The notes: generated by a model not told the origin, from the sequence alone. Positions 1-5,413 are shown, counted from the stretch's first letter. The stretch: DNA of 6,802 bases from an uncultured Eubacteriales bacterium (GCA_900550065.1 URQR01000111.1:1-6802); one strand, 5' to 3'. Translations and numbers: made by a program.

Positions 1-427
1 TAAACGATTTCTGCGCATTACAGCGCCCGTAGGAAAGCGTTTTGTCGTCGCCGAATTCTAACAGGTAACATTTGGCCAGCTCTGCGACCGTCTGCTCCAG
101 CGCTGTAAAAAACTGCGTATACGCAAATTCGTACGCTGCTGTTCCCTCTGTAAAATTGCTGGTAATCAGCGACTCTGTGACCTGATCGAGCGGGTAGAGC
201 TTTAAGTGCATCAGCTCGTGTACGATTACGCCCTCTAAGTTTTCCTGCTTTGGTGCGGCGATATTGAGCATCAAAATTGCCGTCTTATCGTCACAATCGA
301 TTTTAAAGTCGCCGGTTTTCGGCCAGCTTGGGTCTGTGACGAACTCTAATTTTATGCTCCAATCGGGCACGAGCCGTAGTTTTTTACACCATTTGTCGAA
401 TACTGCTTCAAGCTGTTTTTCTTCCAT
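1..427 (-). CDS. HExxH-motif putative zinc metallopeptidase-like protein (partial, C-terminus outside window)
   Basis: Reading the minus strand from an ATG at 427-425 gives 142 uninterrupted codons up to the window edge. A GGGAGGGG ribosome binding site lies a few bases upstream, and the frame has no stop. Residues 70-74 read HELMH, preceded by hydrophobic VIV, which is the classic HExxH zinc-binding helix. A downstream helix with E111 and E116 (in EQTVAELAK) could supply the third zinc ligand, as in gluzincin-type peptidases. There is no signal peptide or membrane segment, so the protein is probably cytoplasmic. I cannot assign it to a named family; small proteins of this kind occur in phages, mobile elements and clostridial chromosomes. 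Substrate and role are unknown. It is divergent from pdaB and has its own candidate promoter. The reading frame and motif are seen directly; peptidase activity is inferred. Confidence 0.8.
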   Translation of the reverse strand, partial: MEEKQLEAVFDKWCKKLRLVPDWSIKLEFVTDPSWPKTGDFKIDCDDKTAILMLNIAAPKQENLEGVIVHELMHLKLYPLDQVTESLITSNFTEGTAAYEFAYTQFFTALEQTVAELAKCYLLEFGDDKTLSYGRCNAQKSF

Positions 428-471
428 CGTTTGCCCCTCCCTTTATTGTAACCTTGATTCCCCTTGCATAC

Positions 472-500
472 ATAGTATCATACCTGCGCGCGCGGCGCAA
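472..500 (-). promoter_or_regulatory. Candidate sigma-A promoter for the HExxH gene
   Basis: On the minus strand, TTGCGC (500-495) and TACTAT (477-472) are separated by exactly 17 bp, matching the sigma-A layout with imperfect boxes. Transcription would begin near 465, about 38 bases before the ATG at 427. The spacer contains an alternating GC tract. The assignment rests only on box similarity and position. Confidence 0.4.
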
Positions 501-504
501 GCGC

Positions 505-531
505 ATAGTCGCGTCAAAGGCGGCATACACA
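505..531 (+). promoter_or_regulatory. Possible sigma-E-like sporulation promoter for pdaB
   Basis: ATA at 505-507 and CATACACA at 524-531 are separated by 16 bp. This resembles the Bacillus sigma-E pattern (ATA, 16-18 bp, CATACAnT) with one mismatch at the last base. Transcription would begin near 538, upstream of the pdaB ribosome binding site at 566. PdaB is a sporulation gene in Bacillus subtilis, so a mother-cell promoter is plausible. The motif is short and could occur by chance. Confidence 0.35.
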
Positions 532-544
532 TAGTAATACATAC

Positions 545-561
545 GCAGGCAAAATGCCTGC
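545..561 (+). repeat. 7-bp stem-loop in the pdaB leader
   Basis: GCAGGCA (545-551) and TGCCTGC (555-561) form a perfect 7-bp inverted repeat with a 3-base loop, ending five bases before the pdaB ribosome binding site. No T-run follows, so it is not a standard terminator. It contains the upstream in-frame ATG at 554, which argues against that ATG as the start. It could affect mRNA stability or ribosome access. Confidence 0.5.
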
Positions 562-565
562 ATGC

Positions 566-572
566 AAGGGGG
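566..572 (+). promoter_or_regulatory. Ribosome binding site that sets the pdaB start
   Basis: AAGGGGG lies 8 bases before the TTG at 581. The longer alternative beginning at ATG 554 has no ribosome binding site, lies upstream of this one and sits inside a hairpin. Confidence 0.7.
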
Positions 573-580
573 CGCCTGTT

Positions 581-1366
581 TTGAAAATTTTTGTATGTTC
601 CAAAAACAACCTGATTTTTTACGCGGCACTAATCGTTGTGCTCGCCGGGTTAATTGGCCTGCGCAGCAGCGACAACATCGCGGCTGTGAACTCAAATACG
701 CGGCTTTTGCCGATTTACAGCGTTGAAACGCCGGACAAGACGATTGCAATTACGTTTGATTCGGCGTGGGAGGACGCGGACACGGCGGACATTTTGGCGG
801 TACTGGCAAAGTACAACGCAAAGGCGACGTTTTTTGTCACGGGCGACTACTTGGACCGCTGCGGCGTGTCGGCAAAGGCGTTTTTTGACGCGGGGCATGA
901 GATTGCAAACCACTCTGACCAGCATCCGCACCCGAACAAACTGTCGCGCGAGGCGCTGGAGGCTGACACGAAAAAGTGTGAAGAAAAAATCCTTGCCCTA
1001 ACCGGAAAAGCAAACACGCTCTACCGCTCTCCATATGGCGAGTACAATAATCAGACCGTGGAAACGATAAACAATATGGGCTATTCGTTTATCCAGTGGG
1101 ATGTCGACAGCCTCGACTATAAAGGGCTAAGCGCGCAGGAAATTGAAAAGCGCGTCTGCGACAAGGTGAAAAATGGTTCGATTGTGTTGTTCCATACGGG
1201 CACGAAGACGGCGACAACGGCGGCAGGACTGGAGGCTGTGCTCTCGAAGCTGTCTGCGCAGGGGTATCAGTTTAAAACCGTGAGCGAGCTGATTTATAAA
1301 GACAATTTTTACATTGACAACAGTGGGCGGCAGATTCAAAAAAGCACACCCACGCCTGTACAATAA
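581..1366 (+). CDS. pdaB: PdaB-type polysaccharide deacetylase, sporulation-associated
   Basis: A 261-residue protein of the NodB/CE4 deacetylase fold. A TTG start at 581 is preferred to the in-frame ATG at 554 because AAGGGGG is correctly spaced before it. The N-terminus (KIFVCSKNN, then a hydrophobic stretch at about residues 11-27) looks like an uncleaved membrane anchor, so the catalytic domain should be outside the membrane or in the intermembrane space of the forespore. Domain motifs in order are TFDS (58-61), HSDQH (111-115), RSPYGEY (149-155), WDVDSLDY (173-180) and LFH (203-205). RSPYGEYN, IQWDVDSLD and NGSIVLFH match what I recall of the PdaB subfamily, and the length fits PdaB (about 254 residues in B. 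subtilis). The usual second Asp of the TFDD motif is Ser61, as is common in this subfamily, so deacetylase activity is uncertain. In Bacillus, PdaB is needed to maintain spores late in sporulation. The gene stands alone; the next gene has its own promoter. Confidence 0.88.
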   Translation: MKIFVCSKNNLIFYAALIVVLAGLIGLRSSDNIAAVNSNTRLLPIYSVETPDKTIAITFDSAWEDADTADILAVLAKYNAKATFFVTGDYLDRCGVSAKAFFDAGHEIANHSDQHPHPNKLSREALEADTKKCEEKILALTGKANTLYRSPYGEYNNQTVETINNMGYSFIQWDVDSLDYKGLSAQEIEKRVCDKVKNGSIVLFHTGTKTATTAAGLEAVLSKLSAQGYQFKTVSELIYKDNFYIDNSGRQIQKSTPTPVQ

Positions 1367-1374
1367 TTGTTGTA
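1359..1374 (+). promoter_or_regulatory. Putative operator palindrome over the -35 box of the GNAT gene
   Basis: TACAATAATTGTTGTA is a 16-bp near-perfect palindrome with a single mismatched pair; its arms are TACAA and TTGTA. It covers the pdaB stop codon and the -35 box (1370-1375) of the next promoter. TACAAT/ATTGTA half-sites resemble operators of MarR-family regulators such as OhrR. A bound repressor here would block the promoter. No regulator gene lies nearby in the window, so this is inference from position and symmetry. Confidence 0.4.
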
Positions 1375-1398
1375 AAATTTGGTTTGGTGTGCTATAAT
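1370..1398 (+). promoter_or_regulatory. Strong extended -10 sigma-A promoter of the GNAT gene
   Basis: TTGTAA (1370-1375), a 17-bp spacer and a consensus TATAAT (1393-1398) preceded by TGC give an extended -10 promoter. Transcription should start near 1405, giving a leader of about 27 bases. The -35 box begins four bases after the pdaB stop. Confidence 0.8.
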
Positions 1399-1431
1399 GA
1401 GTTCGATTTTATAAATAAAGGATATTGCACG

Positions 1432-1902
1432 ATGCACATAATGAAATTACAAGATAGTAAAAATAATATCTTTGAAAAAATTGTTGAATGGAACTATCAT
1501 TGGTGGGGGATTAGAGACGGGGAGAGTCTTGAAGCAGTAAGATGCAATCTGGAGCATTCTCTAAACGCGGAAAGACTGCCACAAACATTTGTTGCACTAC
1601 TTGATGGCGAACCGGCAGGCATGTATCAATTATCTATGTGCGAAAATTTAAACAGCAGGCCGGACATATATCCATGGCTAATTAATGTTTATGTTGATGA
1701 AAAATTCAGGAACCAAAATGTGTGCAGACAATTGATGAACACAGTTAAAGGAAACGCCCAAAAGGCAAATCTGAGCGAGCTTTATTTATATACAAAGCAT
1801 ATTGGTTTATATGAGAAATTTGGCTGGGAGTTTATAGAAGAAGTGAAAACTTTTAAAAAGGACTCGCCGATAGAAAGATTATATAGATTGATAATAGAGT
1901 AA
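1432..1902 (+). CDS. GNAT-family N-acetyltransferase, AT-rich
   Basis: A 156-residue protein with the GNAT fold. The ATG at 1432 is chosen because AAAGGA (1417-1422) lies 9 bases upstream; the next ATG (1441) is too far, and the longer frame reading from 1384 crosses the promoter. The N-terminal half holds QTFVALLDGEPAGMYQL (51-67), a typical beta-hairpin preceding the core. PWLINVYVDEKFRN (81-94) is the motif A strand and turn, and HIGLYEKFGWEF (123-134) is motif B with the conserved Tyr-Glu-Lys-x-Gly-Trp pattern. The acetyl-CoA pyrophosphate loop, normally R/Q-x-x-G-x-G/A, reads RNQNVC (93-98), lacking both usual small residues. The substrate cannot be predicted. The gene is visibly richer in A and T than its neighbours, using many AGA, ATA and TTA codons, which suggests horizontal acquisition. 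It has its own strong promoter, and no clear terminator separates it from tsaC. Confidence 0.85.
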   Translation: MHIMKLQDSKNNIFEKIVEWNYHWWGIRDGESLEAVRCNLEHSLNAERLPQTFVALLDGEPAGMYQLSMCENLNSRPDIYPWLINVYVDEKFRNQNVCRQLMNTVKGNAQKANLSELYLYTKHIGLYEKFGWEFIEEVKTFKKDSPIERLYRLIIE

Positions 1903-1971
1903 TTATTTTATGTGTTCGCAATCGCTGCCATCTAAATCGAACGTTTCAAGTGAAAACAAAAAAGACAGATA

Positions 1972-1978
1972 AAGGAAG
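1972..1978 (+). promoter_or_regulatory. Ribosome binding site that sets the tsaC TTG start
   Basis: AAGGAAG lies 8 bases before the TTG at 1987. No ATG or GTG in this frame lies at a suitable distance, so TTG is the best start. No convincing promoter was found in the 1903-1986 gap, so transcription may come from the GNAT promoter or from an unrecognised site. Confidence 0.65.
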
Positions 1979-1986
1979 TATTTGCT

Positions 1987-3045
1987 TTGATACAGACAAA
2001 AGAGATTTTGCTCGACCCGAAACAGATTGACCCCGCTCTGGCAGATGAGGCGGGGGCTGTCCTGCGGCGCGGCGGACTGGTGGCGTTTCCGACGGAAACG
2101 GTTTACGGCCTCGGCGCAAACGCGCTCGACGAGCGGGCGGTCAGGAGTATTTTTACGGCGAAGGGGCGGCCCAGCGACAATCCACTGATTGTACATGTAG
2201 CAGGTATAGACGATGTCGCACCGCTTGTAACGGAGATTCCGCCGCGTGCGCGGGCCGTTATGGAGCGGTTTTGGCCCGGCCCAATCAGTATTATTTTAAA
2301 AAAATCGGATAAAATCGGCGACGTGGTGAGCGCAGGGCTTGACACTGTGGCGGTACGGATGCCGTCGCACCCTGTCGCGCTTGCGGTGATTCAGGCGGCG
2401 GGCGTGCCTGTTGCGGCGCCTTCTGCGAATACGTCGGGCAAGCCGTCGCCGACAGCGGCGCGGCACGTACGTGACGATATGTATGGAAAAATTGACATGA
2501 TTATCGACGGCGGACGCTGCGGCGTGGGCGTAGAATCGACCGTACTCGACCTGTCGGGCGATACGCCCGCTATCCTGCGGCCCGGCGGTATCACGGCGCA
2601 GATGCTTGTGCCAGTCATTGGCCCGGTTATCAGCTCGGCGGCGCAGGTGGCGGATAAGGATACGCCGAAGTGCCCGGGGATGAAGTATAAACACTATGCA
2701 CCGGAGGCACAGGTCGTCGTGCTCGAATATACGGGTATACTCGACCATGCGCGGCTTACGGCGATGGCCGATTCAGCGCACGCAAGCGGGAAACGTGTCG
2801 GCGTTTTAAGCTGTGAAAATACGGGTAATATATATGGTGTGGAGTTGTTTTACTACGGCGGCGGCGATTCACGCGCCTATGCGGCGAATCTGTTTTATGC
2901 ACTGCGCACGTTTGACGAGGCGGGGATTGATATTGTCTATTGTCCGATGCGCCTCGGCGACGAGATGGCGGTTGCGGTGAAAAACCGGCTCTATAAGGCC
3001 GCGGCGGGCAACGTAGTACCATTTGATAAAGGAAACGGAGCTTAA
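1987..3045 (+). CDS. tsaC (sua5/ywlC): Threonylcarbamoyl-AMP synthase, Sua5/YwlC type
   Basis: A 352-residue two-domain protein of the Sua5 type. It makes threonylcarbamoyl-AMP from threonine, bicarbonate and ATP, the first step of t6A37 modification on ANN-decoding tRNAs, in the cytoplasm. The N-terminal YrdC domain (about 20-210) shows FPTETVYGLG (34-43), KGRPSDNPL (59-67), WPGP (96-99), RMPSH (124-128), APSAN (144-148), ESTV (183-186) and LRPGG (197-201), all expected substrate-binding motifs. The linker PGMKYKHYAP (230-239) and a C-terminal Rossmann-like domain (about 240-345) mark it as Sua5 rather than the shorter TsaC. A TTG start is supported by AAGGAAG. One base separates its stop from the next gene's ATG, implying co-transcription with ywlE, as in Bacillus where ywlC and ywlE are close neighbours. 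Confidence 0.95.
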   Translation: MIQTKEILLDPKQIDPALADEAGAVLRRGGLVAFPTETVYGLGANALDERAVRSIFTAKGRPSDNPLIVHVAGIDDVAPLVTEIPPRARAVMERFWPGPISIILKKSDKIGDVVSAGLDTVAVRMPSHPVALAVIQAAGVPVAAPSANTSGKPSPTAARHVRDDMYGKIDMIIDGGRCGVGVESTVLDLSGDTPAILRPGGITAQMLVPVIGPVISSAAQVADKDTPKCPGMKYKHYAPEAQVVVLEYTGILDHARLTAMADSAHASGKRVGVLSCENTGNIYGVELFYYGGGDSRAYAANLFYALRTFDEAGIDIVYCPMRLGDEMAVAVKNRLYKAAAGNVVPFDKGNGA

Positions 3046-3046
3046 T

Positions 3047-3505
3047 ATGAAAATTTTGATTGTTTGCACGGGCAACACGTGCCGCTCGCCAATGGCAGAG
3101 GCGCTGTTAAAACGGATTGCCGGCGAAGACGGCGCAATGCAAGTGCTTTCGGGCGGACTATTTGCCGCCGAGGGCGAGCGCGCAAGCGAGAACGCGGTGC
3201 GCGCGATGCAGGACATGGGTCTTGATATCAGCGCGCACACGGCAAAGAATATTAATGCGTCCGTCGTGCATGAGGCGGATTTGATTCTTACCATGACGCG
3301 CGCGCACCGTGACCTGCTGCTTGAGCTGTTCGGGTCACAGGCGGAAAGCAAGACATATGCGCTGATGGACTATATTGGTGCGGCGGGCGACGTGGCCGAC
3401 CCGTACGGGCAGGATTTGGCGCACTATAAAAGCTGTGCTAAGATGCTGGAGGATACGCTAAAAAAAGCGTATGAGAGGATACGGGGGGAGCAGGGTGGAC
3501 TATGA
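3047..3505 (+). CDS. ywlE: Low-molecular-weight phosphatase, protein-arginine phosphatase YwlE type
   Basis: A 152-residue protein, the typical length for low-molecular-weight protein phosphatases. ATG at 3047 is chosen over the TTG at 3023 because it begins the conserved MKILIVCTGNTCRSP strand and P-loop and has GGAG (3037-3040) 6 bases upstream. The P-loop CTGNTCRS (7-14) gives nucleophile Cys7 and phosphate-binding Arg13; DPYG (118-121) holds the general acid Asp118. Thr11 occupies the position that, in B. subtilis YwlE, favours phosphoarginine over phosphotyrosine. It would therefore remove phosphate from arginines marked by the McsB kinase for Clp proteolysis. The kinase is not in the window, so arginine specificity is inferred from Thr11 and from the neighbouring tsaC. 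Its end overlaps the rimI start by 11 bases. Confidence 0.9.
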   Translation: MKILIVCTGNTCRSPMAEALLKRIAGEDGAMQVLSGGLFAAEGERASENAVRAMQDMGLDISAHTAKNINASVVHEADLILTMTRAHRDLLLELFGSQAESKTYALMDYIGAAGDVADPYGQDLAHYKSCAKMLEDTLKKAYERIRGEQGGL

Positions 3506-3935
3506 GCTGACGCGTCTTGCCCCGGAGTATATCGACGCGCTTACCGCGCTTGAGCAGATGTGTTTTGCTGTACCGTGGACGCGGCAGGCATTTGTAGACG
3601 AGATACAAAACCCACTGGCACGGTATACCTTGCTGACTTATGCCGGCGAGACGGTGGCTTATGCCGGATACTGGCATATCGTGGACGAAGGACACATCAC
3701 GAATATTGCCGTCCATCCGTCGCATAGGCGGTGCGGCCTTGCGTCGCGCCTGCTTGCGCATATGCTAAAAGAGGCGCAGGAAAACGGGCTGCGATTGCTG
3801 ACGCTGGAGGTACGCGTATCGAACGCGGCGGCAATTGCGCTGTATGAGAAATTCGGCTTTACAGCGGCGGGGACACGGAAACGCTACTACAGTGACAACG
3901 GCGAGGACGCGCTGATTATGACAAAAGAATGGTGA
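3495..3935 (+). CDS. rimI: Ribosomal protein alanine N-acetyltransferase RimI
   Basis: A 146-residue GNAT enzyme. The GTG at 3495 is preferred over an ATG at 3471 because the protein then starts MDYELTRLAP, the normal RimI N-terminus, and a GGGGGAG tract (3484-3490) precedes it, though at short spacing (4 bases). The acetyl-CoA loop is RRCGLA (78-83) after TNIAVHPSH. LEVRVSN (104-110), LYEKFGF (116-122), RKRYYSDN (128-135) and EDALIM (137-142) are signature RimI segments; Glu105 and Tyr117 sit at the expected catalytic spacing. RimI acetylates the N-terminal alanine of ribosomal protein S18, and bacterial homologues may have broader targets. The gene overlaps ywlE by 11 bases and tsaD by several, so translation is likely coupled. 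The rimI-tsaD adjacency matches ydiD-ydiE of Bacillus, but tsaB and tsaE are missing here. Confidence 0.93.
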   Translation: MDYELTRLAPEYIDALTALEQMCFAVPWTRQAFVDEIQNPLARYTLLTYAGETVAYAGYWHIVDEGHITNIAVHPSHRRCGLASRLLAHMLKEAQENGLRLLTLEVRVSNAAAIALYEKFGFTAAGTRKRYYSDNGEDALIMTKEW

Positions 3936-4969
3936 TAAACTTGGGAGATAGAACAAAAGATGTGTTGATACTGGCGATTGAGAGCTCGTGTGACGAAACG
4001 GCGGCCGCCGTCGTAAAAAACGGGCGTGAGGTGCTGTCAAATGTGATCAACTCACAGATTGATATTCATAAACGCTACGGCGGCGTTGTGCCGGAAATTG
4101 CGTCGCGCTGCCACTTAGAGGCGATAGACCCGGTGATTGACGAGGCGCTTTCACAGGCGGGCGTTACGCTCGGCGACCTTGATGCCATAGCGGTAACGTA
4201 TGGGCCGGGGCTGATTGGCGCGCTGCTCGTCGGCGTGTCGGCGGCGAAGGCAATCGCTTACGCGGTTAAAAAGCCGCTGATTGCCGTCCACCACATTCGG
4301 GGGCATATTATGGCGAACTTTATTGCACACCCTGCGCTTGAGCCGCCGTTTGTCTGCCTTGTGGCGTCAGGCGGGCACAGCCATATCGTGCATGTGAAGG
4401 ACTACACGGCGTTTGAGGTGCTGGGTCGTACGTGCGACGACGCAGCGGGCGAGGCGTACGACAAGGTGGCGCGCGTACTCGGTCTCGGCTATCCGGGCGG
4501 GCCGCTGATTGACAAGCTGGCAAAGGAGGGCGATTCGTCGGCGGTACAGTTTCCGCGCGTCAAAATGGAGCACGCACTCGATTTTAGCTTCAGCGGTGTA
4601 AAAACGGCGGTCATTAATTATTTGCACAAGCTGGAGCAGGCGGGACAGCCCTACAATAAGGCCGACATTGCTGCCAGCTTTCAAGCGGCGGTCGTCGATG
4701 TGCTTTGCAGCCATACGATACAGGCTGCGCGAATAGTAGGTGCGCAAAAGGTTGCGCTTGCGGGCGGTGTAGCGGCGAACAGCGCGCTGCGCGCGCAGAT
4801 GGAGCGTGCTTGTGCGGCGGAGGGACGCGCGTTTTATGTGCCGCCGATGACGCTTTGTACTGACAACGCGGCGATGATTGGTTGTGCGGCATACTATCAG
4901 TATTTGCGCGGCGATTTTGCCGGTCTGGACCTAAATGCTATCGCAAGCCTTTCGCTGGAGGGTGCGTAA
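3929..4969 (+). CDS. tsaD: tRNA threonylcarbamoyltransferase subunit TsaD (Kae1/Gcp family)
   Basis: A 346-residue ASKHA-fold enzyme that transfers the threonylcarbamoyl group from threonylcarbamoyl-AMP to A37 of tRNA, acting with TsaB and TsaE. Motifs are AIESSCDETAAAVV (16-29), VVPEIASRCH (53-62), VTYGPGLIGALL (89-100), HHIRGH (121-126; metal ligands H122 and H126), SGGHSHI (147-153), DDAAGEAYDKVARVLG (170-185), FSFSGVKTA (219-227), GGVAANSALR (279-288) and CTDNAAMIG (310-318; ligand D312). All look intact. The exact start is uncertain: ATG 3929 or GTG 3932 both overlap the rimI stop and have only a weak AAAAGA upstream, which suggests translational coupling. The roughly 11-residue extension before VLILAIES resembles that of Bacillus TsaD. 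No terminator hairpin was seen after the stop. Confidence 0.96.
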   Translation: MVINLGDRTKDVLILAIESSCDETAAAVVKNGREVLSNVINSQIDIHKRYGGVVPEIASRCHLEAIDPVIDEALSQAGVTLGDLDAIAVTYGPGLIGALLVGVSAAKAIAYAVKKPLIAVHHIRGHIMANFIAHPALEPPFVCLVASGGHSHIVHVKDYTAFEVLGRTCDDAAGEAYDKVARVLGLGYPGGPLIDKLAKEGDSSAVQFPRVKMEHALDFSFSGVKTAVINYLHKLEQAGQPYNKADIAASFQAAVVDVLCSHTIQAARIVGAQKVALAGGVAANSALRAQMERACAAEGRAFYVPPMTLCTDNAAMIGCAAYYQYLRGDFAGLDLNAIASLSLEGA

Positions 4970-4989
4970 GGAAGGGCAGACAATACCTG

Positions 4990-5018
4990 TTGCTATTTAA
5001 AAATCCTTGTGATATAAT
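4990..5018 (+). promoter_or_regulatory. Strong extended -10 sigma-A promoter for the 68-aa ORF-pstA-holB operon
   Basis: TTGCTA (4990-4995), a 17-bp spacer and consensus TATAAT (5013-5018) preceded by TGA form an extended -10 promoter. Transcription would start near 5025, within or just before a hairpin, leaving a leader of about 165 bases before the ATG at 5189. It implies that the downstream genes form a separate unit from tsaD. Confidence 0.75.
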
Positions 5019-5021
5019 AGT

Positions 5022-5042
5022 CTCAAAAGCTTCGCTTTTGAG
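5022..5042 (+). repeat. 9-bp hairpin at the expected transcript 5' end
   Basis: CTCAAAAGC (5022-5030) and GCTTTTGAG (5034-5042) are perfect inverted repeats with a TTC loop. No T-run follows, so it is not an obvious terminator for tsaD. It lies directly downstream of the promoter, where it could stabilise the 5' end of the mRNA, or it could mark the end of an interspersed repeat. Confidence 0.6.
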
Positions 5043-5047
5043 CCATT

Positions 5048-5108
5048 GGAGGAAGTCACTGTCGGGACATTGTCCCTCCTACGGCAAACGCCGCACCGTG
5101 CCTTCTTC
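5048..5108 (+). ncRNA. Candidate structured leader RNA with branched fold
   Basis: By hand, GAGGAAG (5049-5055) pairs with CTTCTTC (5102-5108, one G-U), extended past a mismatch by CAC (5057-5059) with GTG (5098-5100). Inside this outer stem lie two hairpins: GGGAC/GTCCC (5064-5068 with 5072-5076) and CGGC/GCCG (5082-5085 with 5090-5093). GGAGG (5048-5052) can instead pair with CCTCC (5075-5079), which would exclude the outer stem. I recognise no known riboswitch consensus and see no terminator or leader peptide. It may be a cis-regulatory leader or a dispersed palindromic repeat. The pairings are visible; any function is inference. Confidence 0.35.
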
Positions 5109-5188
5109 GGGTCTGTACGCTGAATCATGATATTAAACGAAAATAGAGTCTTTGTAGGCAAAAATATGTGGAAATGTGAGGAACGAAC

Positions 5189-5395
5189 ATGGAAGAACTA
5201 ATTCAAATCATGAAAAGGTTTGCGGCGTCGGGCTGGGATATGCTTGCACGACCGGCACAGGACTGGCTGGACGGAACGGGCAACAAGGGCGAACTCATAA
5301 CCGCGATTGCGGCTGCGGACCGGGAATGCGGCAGCTGCGGCTGTGAATTTGACCCGCTTTATAAGAGAGCGTTGGAGTTGCAGGAATTGATATAG
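5189..5395 (+). CDS. Conserved-looking small protein of unknown function with C-x-x-C-x-C cluster
   Basis: A 68-residue soluble protein without a signal peptide or membrane segment. The ATG at 5189 has GTGAGGA (5176-5182) 6 bases upstream. The N-terminal half (about residues 1-45) looks helical, containing GWDMLARPAQDWLDG and KGELITAIAAAD. It is followed by ECGSCGCEFDPLYKRALEL (46-64), where Cys47, Cys50 and Cys52 are close enough to bind a metal or act in redox. I do not recognise a named family. It is the first gene of a unit with pstA, starting 31 bases before it, so a link to c-di-AMP signalling or to replication is possible but unproven. It does not resemble CsfB/Gin, the small zinc-binding protein encoded in the same Bacillus neighbourhood. 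That it is coding is supported by the ribosome binding site, the tight spacing and GC usage like its neighbours. Confidence 0.75.
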   Translation: MEELIQIMKRFAASGWDMLARPAQDWLDGTGNKGELITAIAAADRECGSCGCEFDPLYKRALELQELI

Positions 5396-5413
5396 GGATA
5401 TAAAAATACTGTA

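Noticed and set aside
483..493. Alternating GC tract as a Z-DNA or functional repeat
   Set aside because: It is only about 11 bases long and serves as the spacer of a candidate promoter; length alone does not support a separate feature.
554..580. ATG 554 as the pdaB start
   Set aside because: It has no ribosome binding site, lies within a hairpin and would place the real AAGGGGG site inside the coding region.
264..584. 106-codon plus-strand frame overlapping the HExxH gene and the divergent spacer
   Set aside because: It lies opposite a minus-strand frame with a strong ribosome binding site and an HExxH motif, lacks its own binding site and shows no recognisable protein.
408..749. 113-codon minus-strand frame rich in Arg and Cys
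   Set aside because: It is antisense to pdaB and spans the divergent promoter region; its composition is typical of a shadow frame.
1945..1973. Promoter TTCAAG-N17-GATAAA for tsaC
   Set aside because: The boxes are weak and the -10 overlaps the ribosome binding site, so the transcript would start too late for translation.
1903..2196. 97-codon minus-strand frame between the GNAT gene and tsaC
   Set aside because: Most of it is antisense to the conserved start of tsaC, and no ribosome binding site or known motif is seen.
5022..5042. Rho-independent terminator for tsaD
   Set aside because: The stem is good but is followed by GCCATTGG rather than a T-run, and it lies just downstream of a promoter.
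5048..5072. Leader peptide starting after the GGAGG at 5048
   Set aside because: No ATG, GTG or TTG lies at a usable distance downstream of this GGAGG.
4882..5130. 82-codon plus-strand frame covering the end of tsaD and the structured leader
   Set aside because: It begins inside tsaD in another frame, crosses a promoter and hairpins, has no ribosome binding site and ends without a family match.
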